Of a stretch of DNA of 64,000 nt, positions 58,030 to 64,000 are shown piece after piece. Source of the stretch: Vicinamibacterales bacterium (GTDB lineage: Bacteria; Acidobacteriota; Vicinamibacteria; Vicinamibacterales; UBA2999). The translations under genes and the position numbers were made by a program. The DNA lies in assembly GCA_041394705.1 (NCBI GenBank), contig JAWKHS010000003.1:558001-622000 (forward strand), read 5' to 3'. The notes beneath the pieces are model-generated. The model ran no database searches. It saw only the letters and a program-made list of their open reading frames with translations, and was not told the origin of the DNA. Positions within the stretch are counted from its first letter, which is position 1, and each line of letters opens with the position of its first letter.

Positions 58030-60477
58030 ATGCGGTGGCTCGTCGTCGTAGGGGTGTCGTTGACCGCAGCCGCGGCGGTCGATTTGGATGCGGCAGCCGC
58101 GCCTGCCGGTCGGGCGGGGCGCCAGACAGTGGCGCCGGCCGCGTCCCACGCCACGCTGGACACGACCGCACAGACCGCGACGGTCCGCCAGTACTGCGCG
58201 ACGTGCCACTCCGAACGCGGCAAGGCCGGCGGGATCTCGCTGGCGTCGTTCGACGCGGCCGCACTGCTCGACGACGTCGCGCTCGGCGAGAAGATCGTCC
58301 GCAAGCTGCGGCTCGGGATGATGCCGCCGGCGGGCGCGAAGCGGCCCGAGGGCACGGTGCTGGCGGATCTGGCGACGGCGTTCGAGACGACGCTGGACGG
58401 CGCCGAAGCCAGGACGCCGCATCCCGGCGGCCGGTCCTTCCAGCGGTTGAACCGCGCCGAATACGCCCGCGCGGTCAAGGAGATCTTCGCGCTCGACGTC
58501 GACGTGAGCGCGCTGCTGCCCGCCGACACCATCGTGAACGGGTTCGACAACGTCGTCGACGCCCAGACCTTCTCCCCCGCGCTCATGGAGTCCTACCTGC
58601 GCGCGGCGGGCCGGGTGGCGGCGCTCGCCCTCGGCGATCCCGAGGCCCCCGCCGCCGAGGCCCTCTACCGCGTGCCGAAGACCGCCTCGCAGCTCCAGCG
58701 GGTGGACGGGGCGCCGTTCGGCACCCGCGGCGGCGTCTCGGTCGTCCACACGTTCCCGGCCGACGGCGAGTACCTGTTCCGCGTCGAGCTCCACGGCAAT
58801 GCCTGCGGCTTCCTGTTCGGGGGGCCGGCACCCAACGAGCAGATCGAGATCTCGGTGGACGGCGAGCGCAAGGCGCTCCTCGAGATCGACCCGAAGATGT
58901 ACGAGGGCTCGACGAGCCTCATCATGAAGACGGCGGACATCCACGTCACCGCGGGTGCGCACCGCGTGACGGCCGCCTTCCTCCAGCGCTTCGAGGGGCC
59001 GGTGAACGATCTCATCGCCCCCATCGACCACACCCTGGCCGACACGCAGATCGGCGTCGCCTTCGGTATCACGACCCTGCCGCATCTGAAGGACCTGGCC
59101 GTGGTCGGGCCGCAGCGCGTCACCGGCATCTCCGACACCGACAGCCGGCGCGCCGTGTTCACCTGCCGCCCGACGTCGGCAGCCTCGGAGCAGGATTGCG
59201 CCACCGAGATCGTCCGGCGCGTGTCGACCAAGGCGTTCCGCCGTCCGGTGACCGACGTGGAGTTCGCCGAGCTCATGAAGTTCTACGAGCAGGGCCGCCA
59301 GGACCGCGACTTCGAGGGCGGCATCGAGGCGGCGATGGAAGCCGTGCTGGCGAGCCCGCAGTTCCTGTTCAAGCTCGAGACCCCGCCCGCGTCGGCCCGC
59401 CGCGGCACGACGGCCTACCGCGTGCGCGACATCGACCTCGCCTCCCGCCTGTCGTTCTTCATCTGGGGCGTCGGTCCCGACGAGGAGCTGCGCCGGCTGG
59501 CCGCCCAGGGCCGGCTCGGCAACGCCGCCGTCTTCGAGCGGCAGGTCAAGCGCCTGCTGGCCGACCCGCGCTCAGACGCGCTGGCCACGCGCTTCGCCGC
59601 GCAGTGGCTGCGGCTGCGCGACGTCGAGGAAGTGCTGCCGGACGCCCTGACCTATCCGTACTTCGATCGCACGCTCGGCCGCGCCATGATGAAGGAGACC
59701 GAGCTCTTCTTCGCCAACCTCGTGCGCGAGGACCGGAGCGTGCTGGAGCTCATCACCGCCGACTACTCGTTCGTGAACGAGCGGCTGGCCCGGCACTACG
59801 GCATCCCCAACGTGACCGGGAACGAGTTCCGCAAGGTCACGATGCCGCCGGAGCGCCGGGGCATTCTGGGGCAGGGGAGCATCCTGGTGCAGACGTCGGT
59901 CGCCGACCGGACGTCGCCCGTCATGCGCGGCAAGTGGGTGATGGAGGTGATGCTCGGCTCGCCGCCCCCGGCGCCGCCGCCGAACGTGCCGACGCTCGAA
60001 GAGACCGGCGGCACGACCGGCAACAAGGTGCTGACGGTCCGCGAGCGCATGGAGGCGCACCGGAAGAACCCGGCGTGCCTGTCGTGCCACCGCGTGATCG
60101 ACCCGCTGGGACTCACGCTCGAGAACTTCGACGTCACGGGCAAGTACCGCATCAAGGACAACGGGAACCCCGTGGACACGGCCGGCCAGCTCTACGACGG
60201 CACGCCCATGGAAGGACCGGCGGGCCTCAGGGCCGCGATCCTGAAGAACAAGTACGCGTTCCTCTCGAGCTTCACCCAGAGCCTGATGACCTACGCCCTG
60301 GGCCGCCGGGTGGAGCCCACGGACATGCCGACCGTCCGCCGCGTGCTCCGGGGCGCCGAGTCGAAGGACTTCGCGCTCTCCGCCTTCGTGCTGGGCATCG
60401 CGACGAGCCCGGCCTTCCAGATGAACGTGGAGCCCGCCGCCGACACGACGACCGCGGCGCCCGCGCCCGCGCGATGA
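58030..60477 (+). CDS. Exported cytochrome-c/DUF1592-family protein
   Basis: The ATG at 58030 follows a GGAAGGAG string and gives 815 residues with a signal peptide. Architecture follows the DUF1587-DUF1588-DUF1592-DUF1595 series common in Acidobacteriota, Planctomycetes and Myxococcota: a haem-like CATCH near residue 60, LNRAEYARAVKEIFALDVD (DUF1587), AFRRPVTDVEFAELMKFYEQG (DUF1595), RLSFFIWGVGPDEELRRLA (DUF1592) and RMEAHRKNPACLSCHRVIDPLGLTLENFD (DUF1588, with a second CxxCH). The biochemical role is unknown; haem-binding and an exported location are the visible facts. First of three genes with a DUF1552 protein and an ankyrin protein. Confidence 0.85.
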   Translation: MRWLVVVGVSLTAAAAVDLDAAAAPAGRAGRQTVAPAASHATLDTTAQTATVRQYCATCHSERGKAGGISLASFDAAALLDDVALGEKIVRKLRLGMMPPAGAKRPEGTVLADLATAFETTLDGAEARTPHPGGRSFQRLNRAEYARAVKEIFALDVDVSALLPADTIVNGFDNVVDAQTFSPALMESYLRAAGRVAALALGDPEAPAAEALYRVPKTASQLQRVDGAPFGTRGGVSVVHTFPADGEYLFRVELHGNACGFLFGGPAPNEQIEISVDGERKALLEIDPKMYEGSTSLIMKTADIHVTAGAHRVTAAFLQRFEGPVNDLIAPIDHTLADTQIGVAFGITTLPHLKDLAVVGPQRVTGISDTDSRRAVFTCRPTSAASEQDCATEIVRRVSTKAFRRPVTDVEFAELMKFYEQGRQDRDFEGGIEAAMEAVLASPQFLFKLETPPASARRGTTAYRVRDIDLASRLSFFIWGVGPDEELRRLAAQGRLGNAAVFERQVKRLLADPRSDALATRFAAQWLRLRDVEEVLPDALTYPYFDRTLGRAMMKETELFFANLVREDRSVLELITADYSFVNERLARHYGIPNVTGNEFRKVTMPPERRGILGQGSILVQTSVADRTSPVMRGKWVMEVMLGSPPPAPPPNVPTLEETGGTTGNKVLTVRERMEAHRKNPACLSCHRVIDPLGLTLENFDVTGKYRIKDNGNPVDTAGQLYDGTPMEGPAGLRAAILKNKYAFLSSFTQSLMTYALGRRVEPTDMPTVRRVLRGAESKDFALSAFVLGIATSPAFQMNVEPAADTTTAAPAPAR

Positions 60478-60499
60478 TGGACCGTATGCAGGAGTCGAC

Positions 60500-61906
60500 A
60501 TGCTACTGACGAAGCGCCACCTTCCCCGCCGGACCTTGCTGAAGGGCATGGGGGCCGCGATCGCCCTCCCCTTGCTGGACGCCATGATCCCGGCCAGCAC
60601 CGCCCTGGCCAAGGCGCTGCCCGGCAAGCGCCGTCTCATCGCGATGGAGATGGTCCACGGCGCCGCGGGCAGCACGACCTTCGGCGCCAAGCGCAACCTG
60701 TGGGCCCCGGCCGCCGCCGGTCGCGACTTCGACCTGTCGCCCACGGCGATGGCGCCGCTCGAGCCCTATCGCGACTACCTGACGATCGTCAGCAACACCG
60801 ACGTGGCCAACGCCGAGGCCTTCACGCCGCCCGAGATCGGCGGCGACCACTTCCGGTCGGCGGCCGTCTTCCTGACGCAGTCGCACCCCAAGCAGACGCA
60901 GGGCTCGGACCTGCACGCCGGGACCTCGATCGATCAGATCGTGGCGCAGAAGATCGGCCACGAGACGCCCATCCCCTCGATGCAGCTGTGCATCGAGAAC
61001 GTCGACCAGTCCGGCGGGTGCTTCTACGGGTACTCGTGCGCCTACACCGATTCCATCAGCTGGGCCGATCCCGAGACCCCGCTGCCGATGATCCGCGACC
61101 CGCGTCTCGTCTTCGACCAGCTCTTCGGCATCGGCGCGACGCCGGAGGCGCGGGCCCGCCGCCGCAAGCGCGACATGAGCCTGCTCGACTTCGTGTCCGA
61201 GTCGGTCAATCGATTGCAGAAGGACCTGGGCGCCACCGACCGCGCGCGGCTGTCCGAGTACCTGGAGGACGTGCGCGAGATCGAGCGCCGCATCCAGAAG
61301 GTCGAGGAGAAGAACTCGAGCGGCGAACAGCGCGAACTGCCCGGTGCGCCCCGCGGCGTGCCCGACAGCTACGAAGAGCACGTCAAGCTGATGATGGACC
61401 TGCAGGTGCTGGCGTTCCAGTCGGACCTGACGCGCGTGTTCGCCTTCAAGTTGAGCCGCGATGTCTCGAATCGCGTGTTCATCCCGGAGGTCAACACCGG
61501 GTTCCACATCGCGTCCCACCACGGCGAGCGCGACGAGCGCATCCTCGACTTCGCCAAGATCAACCGCTACCACGTGGGCCTGGTGCCGTACCTGCTCGAG
61601 AAGCTGAAGAACACGCCGGACGGCGACGCCGGCAACCTGCTCGACAACACGCTGGTGTTCTACGGGTCGCCCATGGGCAACCCGAACGTGCACAACCACA
61701 AGCGCTGCCCGCTCTTCATCGCCGGCCACGCCGGGGGCGCCGTCCAGGGCAACCTGCACATCAGGACGGCCGATGGCACGCCGATGGCGAACGCCATGCT
61801 GTCGATGCTCAGGGCCTTCGACGTGACCAACCCGCAGTTCGGCGACAGCACCGCCGAACTCGACCTCAATCAGCCGCTGGCCACGACGATGGCAGAGAGG
61901 ATCTGA
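60500..61906 (+). CDS. Exported DUF1552-family protein
   Basis: Protein of 468 residues with a Tat-like leader (PRRTLLKGMGAAIALPLLDAM). The sequence RLIAMEMVHGAAGSTTFGAKRNLWAP, FDLSPTAMAPLEPYRDYLTIVSN, RSAAVFLTQSHPKQTQGSDLHAGTSIDQIVAQ and LVFYGSPMGNPNVHNHKRCPLFIAG is typical of DUF1552 proteins. These are nearly always next to DUF1592 genes, suggesting that both act together outside the cytoplasm. The Tat leader implies folded export, possibly with a metal. Relation to the alkaline-phosphatase-like DUF1501 group is plausible. Confidence 0.85.
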   Translation: MLLTKRHLPRRTLLKGMGAAIALPLLDAMIPASTALAKALPGKRRLIAMEMVHGAAGSTTFGAKRNLWAPAAAGRDFDLSPTAMAPLEPYRDYLTIVSNTDVANAEAFTPPEIGGDHFRSAAVFLTQSHPKQTQGSDLHAGTSIDQIVAQKIGHETPIPSMQLCIENVDQSGGCFYGYSCAYTDSISWADPETPLPMIRDPRLVFDQLFGIGATPEARARRRKRDMSLLDFVSESVNRLQKDLGATDRARLSEYLEDVREIERRIQKVEEKNSSGEQRELPGAPRGVPDSYEEHVKLMMDLQVLAFQSDLTRVFAFKLSRDVSNRVFIPEVNTGFHIASHHGERDERILDFAKINRYHVGLVPYLLEKLKNTPDGDAGNLLDNTLVFYGSPMGNPNVHNHKRCPLFIAGHAGGAVQGNLHIRTADGTPMANAMLSMLRAFDVTNPQFGDSTAELDLNQPLATTMAERI

Positions 61907-61911
61907 CGCCC

Positions 61912-63660
61912 ATGCGGATGTCTTCCACCGCGCGCGCCGCGCTCGTCGCCGGCCTGGTCGCGTGCTCGGCCGGGCTGCTGGGCGCCCAGGCGCCGACCAG
62001 CCCCGTGGCCGATGCCGCCATGGCGAAGGAACCCGAGACCGTCCAGAAGCTGCTGCGCTCGGGGGCCGACCCCAACGCCGCGCAGGGCGACGGGATGACC
62101 GCCCTGCATTGGGCCGCCCTGCACGGCGACACGACCATGGCCGACATGCTGCTCGTGGCGGGCGCGAACGTCCGGGCCACGACGCGGATCGGCGGGTTCA
62201 CGCCCCTCCACCTGGCCTGCCGTGCCGGGCAGGACGGGGCCGTGGTGCCCATGCTCAAGGCCGGAGCGCCTGCCGACGCCCCGACCAGCACCGGCGCCAC
62301 GCCCCTGATGCTGGCCGCGGCCTCGGGCAACGCCGCGATCGTGAATGCCCTGGCCGACGCCGGCGCCGCGCTGGACGCCACCGAGTCGGCCAACGGCCAG
62401 ACCGCCCTGATGTTCGCCGCCGGGCTCGGCCGCACCGAGGCGGTGCAGGCGCTCCTGGCCCATGGCGCCAAGCCCGACGTGCAGTCGCACGTGGTGGACC
62501 TGAGCACCGTGGAAGTGCCCGAGGAGGTCCTGCAGGATCAGCTGCGGCAGGAGCAGGGGCGTGCGACGGCCGCCCGGGCGGGCAGCGCGCCGGCCGCGGC
62601 TGCGCCGAACAGGGCGGGGGCGGCTCCGGCGCGGGTCGCGGGCGTGGACCGGCCCTACAAGTACAACGAGCTCATCGGCCAGTACGGCGGCCTCACGGCG
62701 CTCCATCTCGCGGCGCGGCAGGGCGCGGCCGACACCGTCAAGGCGCTCGTCGAGGGCGGCGCCGACGTGAACCGGGTGACGGCCGGCGACCACTCGAGCC
62801 CGATGGTGATCGCCGCCATCAACGGCCAGTTCGACCTGGTGGCGTATCTGCTCTCGAAGGGCGCGGACCCGAACCTGGCGAGCGACGCCGGCATGACCCC
62901 GCTGTATGCCGTGCTCAACGTGCAATGGCAGCCGCGGTCGTTCTATCCGCAGCCGCGCGCCTACCTCCAGCAGAAGACCTCGTACCTGGATCTGATGACG
63001 CAACTCCTCGACAAGGGCGCCGATCCGAACGCCCGGACGAACAAGAAGATCTGGTACACGCAGTACAACTTCGACCTGCTGCGAGTGGACGATCAGGGCG
63101 CCACGCCGTTCTGGCGCGCCGCCTATGCCAGCGACATCGAGGCCATGAAGCTCCTGGTGGCCCGTGGCGCGGACCCAAGCATCCCCACGGCCAAGCCCGC
63201 GGCGAACGACCGGTTCCGCCAGGGCGGCGTGCGCAGCACGGATGAGAGCCGCGATCACTCGGGGCTGCCGCCGGTGCCCACCAATGGCCCGGACATCCCG
63301 CCGCTGCTGGCCGCGTCGGGCGCGGGCTACGGCGAGGGGTTCGCCGGCAACGCGCACCGCTTCGCGCCCTCGGGCATGCTGGCTGCGGTGAAGTACCTCA
63401 TCGAGGACCTCGGGACCGACCCCAACGTCCGCGACGCGGACGGCAACACGGCCCTCCACCACGCCGCCTCACGCGGCGACAACGAGATGATCAAGTACCT
63501 GGTGTCGAAGGGCGCGGACGTCACGAAGGTGAACCGCGGCGGCCAGACCACGGTGGACATGGCCAACGGCCCGGTCCAGCGCGTGCAGCCGTTCCCCGAG
63601 ACCATCAAGCTGCTCGAGAGCCTGGGCGCCACGAACAACCACAAGTGCGTGTCGTGTTAG
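61912..63660 (+). CDS. Exported ankyrin-repeat protein
   Basis: Start at 61912, six bases after the DUF1552 stop; 582 residues with signal peptide (ARAALVAGLVACSAGLLGAQA). At least eight ankyrin repeats are visible, among them GMTALHWAALHGDTTMADMLL, GFTPLHLACRAG, GQTALMFAAGLGRTEAVQALL, GLTALHLAARQGAADTVKALVEGGADVN, GATPFWRAAYASDIEAMKLLVARGADP and GNTALHHAASRGDNEMIKYLVSKGADV. A linker near residues 200-245 interrupts the repeats. The protein ends KCVSC, a CxxC that could bind metal or a redox partner. Third gene of the DUF1592-DUF1552 operon, perhaps a protein-binding scaffold. Confidence 0.85.
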   Translation: MRMSSTARAALVAGLVACSAGLLGAQAPTSPVADAAMAKEPETVQKLLRSGADPNAAQGDGMTALHWAALHGDTTMADMLLVAGANVRATTRIGGFTPLHLACRAGQDGAVVPMLKAGAPADAPTSTGATPLMLAAASGNAAIVNALADAGAALDATESANGQTALMFAAGLGRTEAVQALLAHGAKPDVQSHVVDLSTVEVPEEVLQDQLRQEQGRATAARAGSAPAAAAPNRAGAAPARVAGVDRPYKYNELIGQYGGLTALHLAARQGAADTVKALVEGGADVNRVTAGDHSSPMVIAAINGQFDLVAYLLSKGADPNLASDAGMTPLYAVLNVQWQPRSFYPQPRAYLQQKTSYLDLMTQLLDKGADPNARTNKKIWYTQYNFDLLRVDDQGATPFWRAAYASDIEAMKLLVARGADPSIPTAKPAANDRFRQGGVRSTDESRDHSGLPPVPTNGPDIPPLLAASGAGYGEGFAGNAHRFAPSGMLAAVKYLIEDLGTDPNVRDADGNTALHHAASRGDNEMIKYLVSKGADVTKVNRGGQTTVDMANGPVQRVQPFPETIKLLESLGATNNHKCVSC

Positions 63661-63702
63661 GCGGGACTCGGGGCCCGGGGCTCGGGGCCCCGTGATGGCG
63701 AG

Positions 63703-63728
63703 AGGCCCGGTGGACGTCCACCGGGCCT
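63703..63728 (+). terminator. Intrinsic-type hairpin after the ankyrin gene
   Basis: AGGCCCGGTGGAC and GTCCACCGGGCCT are exact reverse complements and meet without a loop, giving a 13-bp stem when a small loop is opened; TGTCATG follows. Similar in sequence to the hairpin at 38415, so a common terminator type of this genome. Confidence 0.65.
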
Positions 63729-63840
63729 TGTCATGTACGCCGCCCAATCTTGCGGCCGCGCCGTGACTCGGTCCGCGGCCTGATCGCGACCCGGCCAGTC
63801 CGAGACCCGAGACCCTGGACCCGGGGGGCATCAGGGCCGC

Positions 63841-64000
63841 TCAGGCCTGACGCAAAGCGGCGATCGGGTCGATGCCGGCAGCCCGCCGCATCGGTGTCCA
63901 TGCCGCCACGGCGGCGGCCGAAAGCGCCAGTGCCGCCGCGCCCGCGTACGTGACGGGATCGGTCGTCGTCACGCCGAAGAGCACGGATCGCATCCCCTGG
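63841..64000 (-). CDS. C-terminal end of an FtsX-like ABC permease (ADOP type), runs off the window
   Basis: The minus strand from 64000 to the stop at 63841 reads GVTTTDPVTYAGAAALALSA and, continuing, AVAAWTPMRRAAGIDPIAALRQA-stop. A last membrane helix followed by R-A-A-x-x-D-P-x-x-A-L-R is the standard tail of MacB/FtsX-type permeases and of the acidobacterial duplicated-orphan-permease (ADOP) family, where the GVTTTDPVTY segment also fits. Only 52-53 codons are inside the window. The gene converges with the ankyrin operon. Confidence 0.72.
   Translation of the reverse strand, partial: QGMRSVLFGVTTTDPVTYAGAAALALSAAAVAAWTPMRRAAGIDPIAALRQA

Overview
The window is very GC-rich bacterial chromosomal DNA with long gaps-free coding stretches on both strands, four tRNA genes and no rRNA. 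The gene content (paired DUF1592/DUF1552 proteins, a large TonB-dependent receptor, an ADOP-type ABC permease tail, many exported proteins, Tat leaders and lipoproteins) suggests a Gram-negative member of the Acidobacteriota, probably Vicinamibacteria-like. This placement is inference; no rRNA is present to confirm it.

Positions 1-19,000 form a nitrogen-oxyanion and respiration island. It opens with a truncated multiheme cytochrome c, followed by a tightly packed operon for a type II DMSO-reductase-family molybdoenzyme of the nitrite oxidoreductase/periplasmic nitrate reductase (Nxr/pNar) clade: Tat-exported alpha subunit, four-cluster Fe-S beta subunit, lipoprotein haem-b-type gamma subunit and TorD-like chaperone, then a MobB-like P-loop protein. 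Next comes a napD-napA segment that is clearly recognisable but broken by very many frameshifts, ending abruptly against a multicopper oxidase. Two Crp/Fnr regulators flank a hemerythrin-type di-iron protein, and a short palindrome sits before an exported cupin. A DevBCA/MacAB-like efflux system, a methyltransferase and a DsrE-like protein close the island.

Positions 19,300-23,930 look like a small integrative element: two uncharacterised winged-helix-like proteins (the first with a possible replication-relaxation/nuclease-like C-terminus), about 900 bases without a gene but with four perfect inverted repeats, a 60-residue protein and a large serine recombinase whose reading frame runs into the 3' end of a tRNA-Lys gene.

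Positions 24,000-51,700 are mostly housekeeping and general metabolism: an exported Calx-beta protein, nuclease, diguanylate cyclase, aminotransferase, a MarR/VOC pair sharing a palindromic operator, NhaA, glucose-6-phosphate isomerase, transaldolase, TonB receptor, a ligase-polymerase LigD overlapping a sulfite-oxidase-fold protein, the N-degron set (aat, clpS, clpA), a GT-C membrane glycosyltransferase, a LigB-type dioxygenase and a zinc metallopeptidase/ATP-grasp pair of unknown role. The end of the ATP-grasp gene is triplicated as tandem hairpin repeats.

Positions 51,800-64,000 encode mainly exported proteins: a beta-barrel, a serine-hydrolase-fold protein that has lost its catalytic Ser and Lys, DUF4390, NHL-repeat and L,D-transpeptidase-like proteins, a VOC/lectin-like pair, a DUF1592-DUF1552-ankyrin operon and the C-terminal end of an ABC permease.
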